Shown one piece after another: positions 7,215 to 16,251 of a DNA stretch of 24,513 bases (its first letter is position 1; each line of letters opens with the position of its first letter). Below the pieces are notes generated by a model, which saw only the letters and a program-made list of their open reading frames with translations, was not told where the DNA came from and made no database searches. The DNA is taken from the NCBI GenBank assembly GCA_937877675.1, contig CALEIS010000163.1, positions 1 through 24,513 of the forward strand, given 5' to 3'. This DNA comes from an uncultured Clostridia bacterium. Lineage in GTDB: Bacteria; Bacillota; Clostridia; Oscillospirales; Acutalibacteraceae. Position numbers and translations under genes: made by a program.

Positions 7215-10200
7215 TTATTTTTGTAAAATTACGTTTTTCTCTCCTGCTATAGTTTTCAATCTATTCAATGTTAAATCATCAAGACTGATTTTTTTACAAG
7301 GAAAATACTTTTTACTGCTTGAAAAATAAAAATACACAGGCATTTCACCATTTGGAGATGATGAAATAATTTCATTACATTTATTGTATATTTCGGATTT
7401 TTCATTTTCTGTGCGTATGAATAAACCAATCTTTTTAACCTGATTTGCTTCCACGCTTTCAGCAGATTCTGCAAAATCAAGAATTATTTTTGCTCGTTCT
7501 TCTTCCTTAACTGAAAGACGTCCACCAAGCATTAAAACATTACCATTATATATAATATTCGCATATTTTGAGTAAAGTTTCGGGAAAATTATTACTTCTA
7601 TATTGCCATCAACATCTTCAACGGTAACAAATGCCATTGTGTCGCCATTTTTAGTTTGTTTTTTTGTTACCGATGAGATTATGCCCATAATTTTAACTGA
7701 TGCTGTATCAGTATATTTATAGGAAACTTCATTTTCATCACTTATCATTTCACCAATGCTGTCACATTTCAGTTTCTTCTTTAACTGTGCATATCGTTCC
7801 ATTGGATGGGAAGAAATATAAAGTCCTGTAGTTTCTTTTTCATATGATAATAATGTTTCTATTGGATATTCAACAAAAGTCTTCATTTTAAATTCTGTTG
7901 CAGTATCACCATTCAGCAAATCAAAAAATCCGATTTGTCCTTCAAGATTTCTTCTCTTTGCACTATCCAAATCATCAATAACATTTGAAAGATTAAGTAG
8001 CATTTCCTGACGATTACTACCCAAACCATCTAATGCACCACTTTTAATTAAACTTTCGACTGCACGACGATTAAAGCCTTTACCATGTACTCGTTTGCAA
8101 AATGTATAAAATGATGTAAATTTACCATTTCTTTCACGCTCTGAAATTATTGTATCAATAAAATCATGACCCAAGTTTTTAATCGCTAACAAGCCAAACA
8201 TAATCGCTTTTTTCCCGTTTGGTGCAACTGTAAAGTTTTTATATGTGAAATTTACGTTTGGTGGAAGAATTTCAATACCATTCTTTTTGCAATCATCAAT
8301 ATAATTTGCAACCTTATCAGAGTTATCAAGAACGCTTGTAAGTAATGCCGCCATAAACTCACATGGATAATAGCATTTTAAATATGCTGTTCTATAAGCC
8401 ACAACAGCGTAGGCTGCTGCATGAGATTTATTGAAAGCGTAAGAAGCAAATGATGACATATCATCAAAAATTTCATTTGCAATTTGTTTACTTATGCCAT
8501 TTTTTGCACAACCATCACAGAAAAATGCTCTTTCTTCTTCCATAACCTTGTGTTTTTTCTTTGACATAGCACGACGGACAATATCAGCACGTCCTAATGA
8601 ATAACCTGCCAAAGAACGGAAAATCTGCATAACCTGTTCCTGATAAACCATGCATCCATAAGTAACATCAAGAATGTTCTGAAGCATTGGTGTTTTATAT
8701 CTTATAAATTCAGGATTATGTCTATTTTGGATATATGAATCAATTGAATCCATAGGACCTGGTCGATAAAGAGAAATAACAGCAATAATGTCTTCAAGAT
8801 TTGTTGGTTTAAGTCGCATAAACACACTCTTCATACCTGATGATTCACATTGGAAGACACCATCCGTAAGACCATTAGTAAACAATTCGTAAACATTTTT
8901 ATCATCATAAGATATTTTTTCAATATCAAAATTAGGATTATTTTTCTTAACCATCTTAACACAATCATTAATAACAGTTAATGTACGAAGTCCCAAAAAG
9001 TCCATTTTAAGAAGTCCCAACTCTTCAATTGTTGTCATTGTGAATTGAGTTAAAACTGATTCATCATTTTTAGCCAAAGGCACATAATCACTTACGGGTC
9101 TGTCAGTAATAACAATACCTGCTGCATGGGTTGATGAGTTTCGTGGCATACCCTCAACGCTTTTTGCAGTATCAATAAGTTCTTTTGTTTTTTCATCACT
9201 TTCATAAAGAGCTTTTAACTCGTCGCTCTCATTAAGCGCTTTTTCAATAGTAATTCCAAGTGTTCTTGGAATTTTTTTTGCCACATTATCGACAACTGCA
9301 TAAGGCATTCCCATTGCTCTGCCAACATCACGTATAGCAGCACGAGCCGCCATTGTACCAAATGTGATAATCTGTGAAACATGGTCATAACCATATTTAT
9401 TTATAACATAATCAATTACTTCCTGACGTCTTTCATAACAAAAGTCAACGTCAATATCGGGCATGCTGACTCTTTCAGGGTTTAAAAATCTTTCAAAAAT
9501 TAAATTGTATTTTATTGGGTCAACATTAGTTATTCCCATACAGTATGCACATATACTACCAGCACCTGAGCCACGGCCAGGGCCAACAGGAATACCATTA
9601 TCACGAGCATACTGAATAAAGTCGGCTACAATAAGAAAATAGTCAACATATCCCATATTCTCAATTACCGACAACTCATATTCAAGTCTATCAACATAAA
9701 GAGAGTCAGGGTTTTCTCCATATCTTTTCTTTAATCCCTCATAACACTTCATTTTAAAATACTCGTAGTGAGTATATCCATCAGGGACAATGAAATTAGG
9801 AAGTTTTGTTTTACCGAATTCAAAATCGAAATTACACATATCTGCAATTTTTTGTGTATTATCAAGAGCTTCTTGTTTTGAAAACAATATTCTCATTTCA
9901 TCTTCGGTTTTAAGATAAAAATTGTCACTTGTGAATTCGAGTGAATTTTCCTCGTCAACAGTATGGTTTGTTGCAATACAAATAAGAATCTTTTGAGTAT
10001 GTGCATCTTCTTTATTTACATAATGAACGTCATTTGTTGCAACAAGTGGAATACCGGTTTCATTTGAAAGTCTTATAAGTGCCTCATTAACAATCCCCTG
10101 CTCAGGAATACTATGATTCTGCATTTCAAGGTAATAATGGTCTTTACCAAAAAGATTACTGTACCAAAGTGCAGTTTCCTTTGCTTTAATATACTCACTA

Positions 10201-10643
10201 TTCATAATGAGTTTTGGTATCTCCCCTGCAAGACATGCAGAAAGTGCAATAAGGCCTTCATGATGTTTTTCTAAAAGTTCACGGTCAATTCTTGGCTTTG
10301 TATAGAATCCATCCACCCAAGCAGATGAAACAAGTTTAATAAGATTTTTATATCCTGTTTCATTTTCACAAAGCAAAACAAGGTGATGTCTGTTTGAGTC
10401 AACACCATGGACTTTATCAAATCTACTACGAGCAGCAACATAAACCTCACAGCCTATAATAGGTTTAATATCGTGTTTTTTTGCTGCTTTATAAAAATCT
10501 ACTGCACCGAATAAATTTCCGTGGTCAGTAATGGCAATTGCATTTTGTCCACGTTCTTTTGCAGCAGAACAAAGCCTGTCAAGACGACAAGCGCCGTCAA
10601 GCAAGCTATATTCTGTATGAACATGCAAATGAACGAAAGACAT
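7215..10643 (-). CDS. dnaE: DNA polymerase III alpha subunit, DnaE type
   Basis: This is the replicative polymerase of the DnaE family; in low-GC Firmicutes it normally works beside PolC, extending primers on the lagging strand. The 1142-residue product starts with a PHP domain (HLHVHTEYS at 5-13). The palm has GPGRGSGAGS (354-363) and the catalytic aspartates Asp396 and Asp398 (PDIDVDF) and Asp548 (MDFLGLRTL). A helix-hairpin-helix region follows at about 845-875 and an OB fold at about 985-1065. It lacks the 3'-5' exonuclease insertion of PolC. The ATG at 10643 has GAGGT 8 bases upstream and lies 14 bp after the lysA-like stop, so it belongs to the operon. Confidence 0.97.
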   Translation of the reverse strand: MSFVHLHVHTEYSLLDGACRLDRLCSAAKERGQNAIAITDHGNLFGAVDFYKAAKKHDIKPIIGCEVYVAARSRFDKVHGVDSNRHHLVLLCENETGYKNLIKLVSSAWVDGFYTKPRIDRELLEKHHEGLIALSACLAGEIPKLIMNSEYIKAKETALWYSNLFGKDHYYLEMQNHSIPEQGIVNEALIRLSNETGIPLVATNDVHYVNKEDAHTQKILICIATNHTVDEENSLEFTSDNFYLKTEDEMRILFSKQEALDNTQKIADMCNFDFEFGKTKLPNFIVPDGYTHYEYFKMKCYEGLKKRYGENPDSLYVDRLEYELSVIENMGYVDYFLIVADFIQYARDNGIPVGPGRGSGAGSICAYCMGITNVDPIKYNLIFERFLNPERVSMPDIDVDFCYERRQEVIDYVINKYGYDHVSQIITFGTMAARAAIRDVGRAMGMPYAVVDNVAKKIPRTLGITIEKALNESDELKALYESDEKTKELIDTAKSVEGMPRNSSTHAAGIVITDRPVSDYVPLAKNDESVLTQFTMTTIEELGLLKMDFLGLRTLTVINDCVKMVKKNNPNFDIEKISYDDKNVYELFTNGLTDGVFQCESSGMKSVFMRLKPTNLEDIIAVISLYRPGPMDSIDSYIQNRHNPEFIRYKTPMLQNILDVTYGCMVYQEQVMQIFRSLAGYSLGRADIVRRAMSKKKHKVMEEERAFFCDGCAKNGISKQIANEIFDDMSSFASYAFNKSHAAAYAVVAYRTAYLKCYYPCEFMAALLTSVLDNSDKVANYIDDCKKNGIEILPPNVNFTYKNFTVAPNGKKAIMFGLLAIKNLGHDFIDTIISERERNGKFTSFYTFCKRVHGKGFNRRAVESLIKSGALDGLGSNRQEMLLNLSNVIDDLDSAKRRNLEGQIGFFDLLNGDTATEFKMKTFVEYPIETLLSYEKETTGLYISSHPMERYAQLKKKLKCDSIGEMISDENEVSYKYTDTASVKIMGIISSVTKKQTKNGDTMAFVTVEDVDGNIEVIIFPKLYSKYANIIYNGNVLMLGGRLSVKEEERAKIILDFAESAESVEANQVKKIGLFIRTENEKSEIYNKCNEIISSSPNGEMPVYFYFSSSKKYFPCKKISLDDLTLNRLKTIAGEKNVILQK

Positions 10644-10657
10644 AATATTACCTCAAA

Positions 10658-11929
10658 TTATTCAGTAACTTTTTTATAAAAATCAAAACAATCAAATGTT
10701 GCAAAATAGTCTGCAGGAGTTTCTGCACGACGAATTAAATCAAAACTTCCATCTTCTTTGAGAAGAATTTCTGCTGATTTAAGCTTACCATTATAGTTGT
10801 AACCCATAGCAAAACCATGAGCACCAGTATCATGAATGAACATTAAGTCACCCATATCAACCTTTGGTAACATTCTATCAATAGCAAATTTATCATTATT
10901 TTCACAAAGTGAACCTGTAACATCATATTTATAATCACAAGGCTCATTTTCTTTACCCATAACTGTAATGTGGTGATATGCACCATAAATTGCAGGACGC
11001 ATAAGGTTAACTGCACAAGCATCAACACCGATATATTCTTTATGAGTATGCTTCTCGTTGATTGCACGAGTTACAAGCGCACCATAAGGAGCAAGCATAA
11101 ATCTGCCAAGTTCTGTAAAAATTGCTACATCATCCATACCTGCTGGTACGAGAATTTCATTATATACCTTTTCAACACCTGCACCGATAGCAAAAATGTC
11201 ATTACCCTCTTGGTCAGGACGATAAGGAATACCAATACCGCCTGAAAGGTTAATAAATTTAATATGAGCACCTGTTTCTTCTTTAAGTTTTACTGCAACT
11301 TCAAAAAGAGTTTTTGCAAGTGTTGGATAATATTCATTAGTAACTGTGTTACTTGCAAGGAATGCGTGAATACCAAATTCCTCAACACCCTTTGATTTCA
11401 TAATCTTGAATGCTTCAAAGAGTTGTTCTGTTGTCATACCATATTTTGCATCACCTGGGTTATCCATAATGTTATTTGCAATTGAGAAATATCCACCTGG
11501 ATTATAACGGCAAGAAAGTTTCTTTGGAAGATAACCAAGTGTTTTTTCAAGAATATCAATATGTGTAATGTCATCAAGATTGATGATTGCACCGATATCA
11601 TCTGCATATTTGAATTCTGCAGGTGGTGTATCGTTTGATGAGAACATAATGTCATCCCCTACTGCACCGATTGCCTTTGAAAGCATAAGTTCAGTAATTG
11701 AAGAACAGTCGCAACCACAACCATAATCTCTTAAAATGTTAATAAGGAATGGGTTTGGAGTTGCTTTAACTGCAAAATATTCTTTAAAGCCCTTATTCCA
11801 AGCAAATGCTTTTTTAAGATTCTCCGCATTTTTACGAATTCCTGCTTCATCATAAAGATGAAATGGAGTTGGATAAACTTTTGCAATTTCTTCTAATTTT
11901 TCTTTTGTTGTAAATGGTACTTTGCTCAT
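10658..11929 (-). CDS. lysA: Diaminopimelate decarboxylase-family PLP enzyme, divergent clostridial type
   Basis: The family makes L-lysine from meso-diaminopimelate. The 423-residue product has an alanine-racemase-type barrel with the PLP lysine Lys55 (YFAVKATPNP), the glycine loop SGGIG (229-233), and the cysteine-glutamate pair Cys342-Glu343 (GSLCEN). Two motifs differ from textbook LysA. The HIGS segment, whose His stacks on PLP, reads AFLAS with Phe190. The EPGR phosphate-binding motif reads ELGR (273-276). Diaminopimelate decarboxylase is the most likely role, but a related amino-acid decarboxylase cannot be excluded. I chose the ATG at 11929, with AGGTGA lying inside the last engB codons; a GTG 9 bases further upstream is less well placed. 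It is 1 bp from the engB stop. Confidence 0.8.
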   Translation of the reverse strand: MSKVPFTTKEKLEEIAKVYPTPFHLYDEAGIRKNAENLKKAFAWNKGFKEYFAVKATPNPFLINILRDYGCGCDCSSITELMLSKAIGAVGDDIMFSSNDTPPAEFKYADDIGAIINLDDITHIDILEKTLGYLPKKLSCRYNPGGYFSIANNIMDNPGDAKYGMTTEQLFEAFKIMKSKGVEEFGIHAFLASNTVTNEYYPTLAKTLFEVAVKLKEETGAHIKFINLSGGIGIPYRPDQEGNDIFAIGAGVEKVYNEILVPAGMDDVAIFTELGRFMLAPYGALVTRAINEKHTHKEYIGVDACAVNLMRPAIYGAYHHITVMGKENEPCDYKYDVTGSLCENNDKFAIDRMLPKVDMGDLMFIHDTGAHGFAMGYNYNGKLKSAEILLKEDGSFDLIRRAETPADYFATFDCFDFYKKVTE

Positions 11930-11930
11930 A

Positions 11931-12518
11931 TTATTCACCTAAATATCCTTCAATATATTTCTTTATCACATCAAGTCCTGCACCTGTTTCTGATGAAAAT
12001 GGGATTATTCTTTCTTCAGGCACAAAACTCATTTCCTTTTTAGAGTTTTCAATTCTTTCATTGTATTCTTTTTTCTTTTTAAGCTTGTCCGCTTTTGTCA
12101 TTACAACAATGAATTCGTATCCACTTGCTTGTAAGAATTCCATCATCATAATGTCATCCTTTGTTGGTGGATGACGCATATCAACAAGCTGAACAACAAG
12201 TTTAATGTTTCGGTCAGAATTAAAATATCCTTCCATCATTTCTGCCCAACGGTCTTTTTCAGTTTTGGCAACTTTTGCATATCCGTAACCTGGCAAATCA
12301 ACAAAATTTACATCATCAACCTGATAAAAGTTAATTGTAATTGTTTTACCCGGCACTGAACTTACTCTTGCTAAATTCTTTCGTTGAAATAATCTGTTAA
12401 GCAACGAACTCTTGCCAACATTTGAACGTCCTGCAAAAGCAATTTCAGGCAAATCAGAATCAGGTAACTGACCGAATGTACCATATGCCGCCTTAAATTC
12501 TGCTTTATCGTATCTCAT
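11931..12518 (-). CDS. engB: Ribosome-biogenesis GTPase EngB/YsxC
   Basis: This essential small GTPase takes part in assembly of the large ribosomal subunit. The 195-residue product matches the family length. G1 is GRSNVGKSS (30-38), G3 is DLPGYG (74-79), G4 is TKAD (141-144) and G5 is SSE (175-177). A basic patch (KLKKKKEY) follows G4, as is usual in the family. The ATG at 12518 has AGAGGT upstream and lies 14 bp after lon; lon-engB adjacency is also seen in Bacillus. Its stop is 1 bp from the lysA-like start, so translation is probably coupled. Confidence 0.97.
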   Translation of the reverse strand: MRYDKAEFKAAYGTFGQLPDSDLPEIAFAGRSNVGKSSLLNRLFQRKNLARVSSVPGKTITINFYQVDDVNFVDLPGYGYAKVAKTEKDRWAEMMEGYFNSDRNIKLVVQLVDMRHPPTKDDIMMMEFLQASGYEFIVVMTKADKLKKKKEYNERIENSKKEMSFVPEERIIPFSSETGAGLDVIKKYIEGYLGE

Positions 12519-12532
12519 AATTACCTCTTTTT

Positions 12533-14884
12533 TTACACAAGTGCTACCTTAAGCACATCTTCACCTGTTTTTGCAAATACAAAATTGATTTTTTCCTTAA
12601 CCTTTTCATCTACTTTATCAAGGTCACTACGATTTGCCTCAGGTACAACTACTGTTTTAATTCCTTCAACATAAGCCGCCATTGTTTTTTCACGAAGACC
12701 ACCTATTGGAAGAACTCTACCTGTAACAGTTATTTCACCCGTCATAGCAACATTTGATTTAACTTTACATCCTGAAAGTGCAGAAACAAGTGCTGTGAAA
12801 ATTGTTACACCTGCAGATGGGCCATCCTTTGGTACAGCGCCTTCAGGGAAATGAATGTGAATATCTTTATTAAGATAGAAATCTTTATCTATTCTATACT
12901 TTTCTGCATTTGTTCTTATATAACTGATTGCAGCCTTGGCAGATTCTTTAATAACATCACCAAGAGAGCCTGTAAGTTCAAGATTGCCTTTACCATCCAT
13001 TACAGCAACTTCAACTGTAAGCATTGTGCCGCCAACAGACGTATAAGCAAGTCCATTAACAACACCAACCTGGTCAAACTTCGAACTCTCATCGGGTTTA
13101 AACTTAACCGCACCAAGATATTTTTCTAAATCTGTATCTTTTACAGATATTTTACCATCAAATCCCTTTGCATATTCAACTGCAATTTTACGAAGAACTT
13201 TTGCAATAGTTCTTTCAAGGACACGAACACCTGCTTCTTTTGTGTAACCACTGATGATGGCTTTAAGTGCTTTATCAGTAATTTTCACATAGGACTTTTT
13301 AAGTCCGTTGGCAACAATTTGTTTTGGTACTAGGTGTTTCTTTGCAATATTGAATTTTTCCTCGTATGTATAGCCAGGAATATCAATGATTTCCATTCTA
13401 TCAAGCAACGGTGCTGGAATTCTGCTCTTGTCGTTTGCAGTTGTAATAAACATAACCTTGCTTAAATCATAAGGAATTTCTAGATAGTGGTCTGTAAATG
13501 TGTTGTTCTGTTCTGCATCAAGAACTTCAAGAAGCGCAGATGATGGGTCACCACGATGGTCAGAACCTAATTTATCAACTTCATCAAGAAGAATCAATGG
13601 ATTTGAACTTTTTGCAGACTCAATGGCCTCAATTATTCTACCTGGCATTGAACCAATATAAGTTTTTCTGTGACCACGAATGTCAGCCTCATCACGTACA
13701 CCACCAAGGGAAATTCTTGCATATGTTCTGCCCATAGCACTAGCAAGTGAACGTGCGATTGATGTTTTACCTACGCCTGGAGGACCTGCAAGACAGATAA
13801 TCTGACCTTTAACATCAGGATTAATTTTACGAACTGCAAGGAATTCTATAATTCTTTCCTTAACATCATTAAGACCATAATGGTCATTATCTAGAACTTC
13901 TTGTGCATGTTCAATATCAAGATTTTCTTCTGTACAATAAGACCATGGTAATGAAATGACTCTATCAAGATAATTTCTGATAACAGCAGACTCAGGACTT
14001 GATGATTGCATCTTCATAAGTCTGTCGCATTCACGAATAAGTTTTCTTTCAATATCAGGTGAAAAACCAATTGAACGAATTTGCTCTTTATATTCTTCGG
14101 ATTCAGAAATTGCACCATCACCTTCATTGAGTTCTTCAGAAATTGCCTTGATTTGCTCACGAAGATAATACTCACGCTGATTTTCTTCCATTTGTTCCTG
14201 AACTTTGTTATTGATTTCTTCTTCAATAGTTAAAAGTTCAATTTCTCTTTTAAGAATCAAACAAAGTGACTCTGCCCTCTTTAATGGATTAAGTTCTTCC
14301 AACAGACCTTGTTTAACTGCATAGTCAAGTGGAATGTTTGAAAGAATGTAGTCGGTAATTTCTGCTGCTTCTTTTCTAACTGAAACACCCACAACAATAT
14401 CATTTGGAAGTTTTGGTACAAAATATGAATATTCCTCAAAAATACCCACAAGATTACGCACAAGTGCTTCCTCGTACATAGCATCTTCAACAGATACCTT
14501 TTCTGTTTCAATCTTTCGTACTATTGCCGATAAATATGGATTAGCAGAGTTCATGTGTAAAAGTTCTGCACGATAAAGTCCATAAACAATAACACGAAGA
14601 GTATCTGTGCCTGGCAATTTCATAACCTGCTTGATTTCACAAACCACTCCTGAACGATAAATATCGTCAATTCGTGGGTCATCACATTCCATATCAATCT
14701 GTGCTGCAAGAAATATGTTTGTTTTCTTTTCCATAGCAGCTCTAATTGCTTTTACAGACTTTGGTCGTCCCACATCAAAATGCATTGTCATTTCTGGAAA
14801 AACAACAAGTCCACGCAAAGCTACCATAGGAATTGAAAATGATTTTTCATTAAATTCGTCAAATAAAATATTATTTTTTTCCAT
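12533..14884 (-). CDS. lon: ATP-dependent protease Lon (LonA)
   Basis: Lon is a cytosolic hexameric AAA+ protease that removes misfolded and regulatory proteins. The 783-residue product shows the LON substrate-binding domain (about 16-215), a coiled-coil linker (about 215-290), Walker A GPPGVGKT (367-374) and Walker B LILLDE (430-435). The protease domain holds the Ser690-Lys733 dyad (PKDGPSAG and GLREKTMAA). I chose the ATG at 14884. A GTG 15 bases upstream is in frame but lies inside the AGGAGTG ribosome binding site, which makes it unlikely; the ATG then sits an unusually long 14 bases from AGGAG. No CIRCE or CtsR-type operator is visible. It is the first gene of the operon. Confidence 0.97.
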   Translation of the reverse strand: MEKNNILFDEFNEKSFSIPMVALRGLVVFPEMTMHFDVGRPKSVKAIRAAMEKKTNIFLAAQIDMECDDPRIDDIYRSGVVCEIKQVMKLPGTDTLRVIVYGLYRAELLHMNSANPYLSAIVRKIETEKVSVEDAMYEEALVRNLVGIFEEYSYFVPKLPNDIVVGVSVRKEAAEITDYILSNIPLDYAVKQGLLEELNPLKRAESLCLILKREIELLTIEEEINNKVQEQMEENQREYYLREQIKAISEELNEGDGAISESEEYKEQIRSIGFSPDIERKLIRECDRLMKMQSSSPESAVIRNYLDRVISLPWSYCTEENLDIEHAQEVLDNDHYGLNDVKERIIEFLAVRKINPDVKGQIICLAGPPGVGKTSIARSLASAMGRTYARISLGGVRDEADIRGHRKTYIGSMPGRIIEAIESAKSSNPLILLDEVDKLGSDHRGDPSSALLEVLDAEQNNTFTDHYLEIPYDLSKVMFITTANDKSRIPAPLLDRMEIIDIPGYTYEEKFNIAKKHLVPKQIVANGLKKSYVKITDKALKAIISGYTKEAGVRVLERTIAKVLRKIAVEYAKGFDGKISVKDTDLEKYLGAVKFKPDESSKFDQVGVVNGLAYTSVGGTMLTVEVAVMDGKGNLELTGSLGDVIKESAKAAISYIRTNAEKYRIDKDFYLNKDIHIHFPEGAVPKDGPSAGVTIFTALVSALSGCKVKSNVAMTGEITVTGRVLPIGGLREKTMAAYVEGIKTVVVPEANRSDLDKVDEKVKEKINFVFAKTGEDVLKVALV

Positions 14885-14916
14885 AAATAAAAATATCACT
14901 CCTATTATGAACTTAT

Positions 14917-14945
14917 ATTATATAATAAAATACAAATATCTGCAA
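14917..14945 (-). promoter_or_regulatory. sigmaA promoter of the lon operon
   Basis: On the minus strand TTGCAG (14945-14940) is followed after 17 bases by TATAAT (14922-14917), about 33 bases upstream of the lon ATG. It is the strongest candidate for driving the six-gene unit down to aroK. Confidence 0.7.
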
Positions 14946-15022
14946 GATATAGTGTTATATTTTTAAAAATTTTGTCTTTCTTTTGGAGTTTGTTAAAAAT
15001 CATAACAACTTTTTGATATTTT

Positions 15023-15047
15023 ACAAACTTTTTTCAAAAAACTTTGT
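15023..15047. repeat. AT-rich inverted repeat upstream of serC
   Basis: ACAAA, a T run, a central C, an A run and TTTGT form an imperfect 25-bp dyad centred about 30 bp upstream of the serC -35 box. Flanking bases extend it weakly. It could be an operator or simply a bent AT tract. Confidence 0.35.
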
Positions 15048-15065
15048 TAATATTTTGTCATTCTA

Positions 15066-15095
15066 TTGACTTTTTATTTTGCTTTTTGGTATAAT
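15066..15095 (+). promoter_or_regulatory. Extended -10 sigmaA promoter of serC-serA
   Basis: TTGACT (15066-15071) is followed after 18 bases by TATAAT (15090-15095), with TGG immediately before it as an extended -10. Predicted start is near 15102, giving a leader of about 55 bases. That is too short for a T-box or another known amino-acid riboswitch. Confidence 0.75.
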
Positions 15096-15157
15096 TCCGT
15101 CAATGTTTAATTTTTTAACATATAATTTATTGTAAAACACACTTGGAGGTTATATTT

Positions 15158-16240
15158 ATGGCAAGAGTTTATAATTTTTCAGCAGGTCCTTCAATGCTTC
15201 CTGAAGAAGTACTTAAAAAGGCTGCAGCAGAAATGCTTGATTATGAGGGTAGCGGTCAATCCGTTATGGAAATGAGCCACCGTTCAAAAGTTTATGACAG
15301 CATTATCAAAGGTGCAGAAAAGCTTCTTCGTGAGCTTATGAATATTCCTGATAATTATAAGGTTTTATTCTTACAAGGTGGTGCTTCAACTCAGTTTGCT
15401 GCTATTCCACTTAACTTTATGAATAAAAATGGTAAGGCTGACTTTGTAATCACAGGTCAGTGGGCTAAAAAAGCATATCAAGAAGCACAGAAATATGGTG
15501 AATGTAAGGCAGTTGCATCATCAGCTGACAAAACATTCTCATACATTCCTAAACTTGATAAAAATGAATTCACAAAGGATGCAGACTATTTCTATATCTG
15601 TATGAACAATACAATTTATGGTACAGTTTACCACGAACTCCCTGATACAGGAGATGTTCCACTTATTGCAGACGTTTCATCATGCTTCCTCTCAGAGCCA
15701 ATTGATGTTTCAAAATTTGCTATGGTTTATGGTGGAGCACAGAAAAACGTTGCTCCTGCTGGTCTTACAATCTGCATTATTCGTGAAGATATGCTTGGTA
15801 ATGCAAGAGATATTACACCAACAATGCTTAATTATCAGATTATGGCTGATAACGATTCTCTTTATAACACTCCCCCATGCTATACTATTTACATTTGTAA
15901 GCTTGTTCTTGAATGGCTTAAAGAAATGGGTGGCTTAGAGGCTATTAAAGAAAGAAATGTAAAGAAAGCAAAAATTCTTTATGATTTCCTTGACAACAGC
16001 AAGATGTTCAAAGGTACAGTTGTTCCTGAAGACCGTTCACTTATGAATGTTCCATTTGTAACTGACAGTGAAGAACTCAATGCTAAATTCATTAAAGAAG
16101 CAACAGAAGCAGGTTTTGTTAACCTTAAAGGTCACCGTTCAGTTGGTGGTATGAGAGCATCTATCTACAATGCTATGCCTGTTGAAGGTGTAGAAAAGCT
16201 TGTAGAATTTATGGAAGAATTTGAAAAAGCAAATTCATAA
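15158..16240 (+). CDS. serC: Phosphoserine aminotransferase
   Basis: SerC converts 3-phosphohydroxypyruvate and glutamate to phosphoserine and 2-oxoglutarate, the second step of serine synthesis; it can also serve pyridoxine synthesis. The 360-residue product matches the family. It begins with the diagnostic YNFSAGPSMLP, carries HRS around Arg42 and the GGAST loop (75-79), and binds PLP through Lys196 (GGAQKNVAPAG). I chose the ATG at 15158 because GGAGGT sits 7 bases upstream; the in-frame TTG at 15143 overlaps that site. It is the first gene of an operon with serA, 11 bp apart. Confidence 0.97.
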   Translation: MARVYNFSAGPSMLPEEVLKKAAAEMLDYEGSGQSVMEMSHRSKVYDSIIKGAEKLLRELMNIPDNYKVLFLQGGASTQFAAIPLNFMNKNGKADFVITGQWAKKAYQEAQKYGECKAVASSADKTFSYIPKLDKNEFTKDADYFYICMNNTIYGTVYHELPDTGDVPLIADVSSCFLSEPIDVSKFAMVYGGAQKNVAPAGLTICIIREDMLGNARDITPTMLNYQIMADNDSLYNTPPCYTIYICKLVLEWLKEMGGLEAIKERNVKKAKILYDFLDNSKMFKGTVVPEDRSLMNVPFVTDSEELNAKFIKEATEAGFVNLKGHRSVGGMRASIYNAMPVEGVEKLVEFMEEFEKANS

Positions 16241-16251
16241 GGAGAATCATT

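Noticed and set aside
14885..15157. CIRCE, CtsR operator or amino-acid riboswitch in the lon-serC divergent region
   Set aside because: Neither the TTAGCACTC/GAGTGCTAA dyad nor GGTCAAA-type repeats are present, and the serC leader is only about 55 bases.
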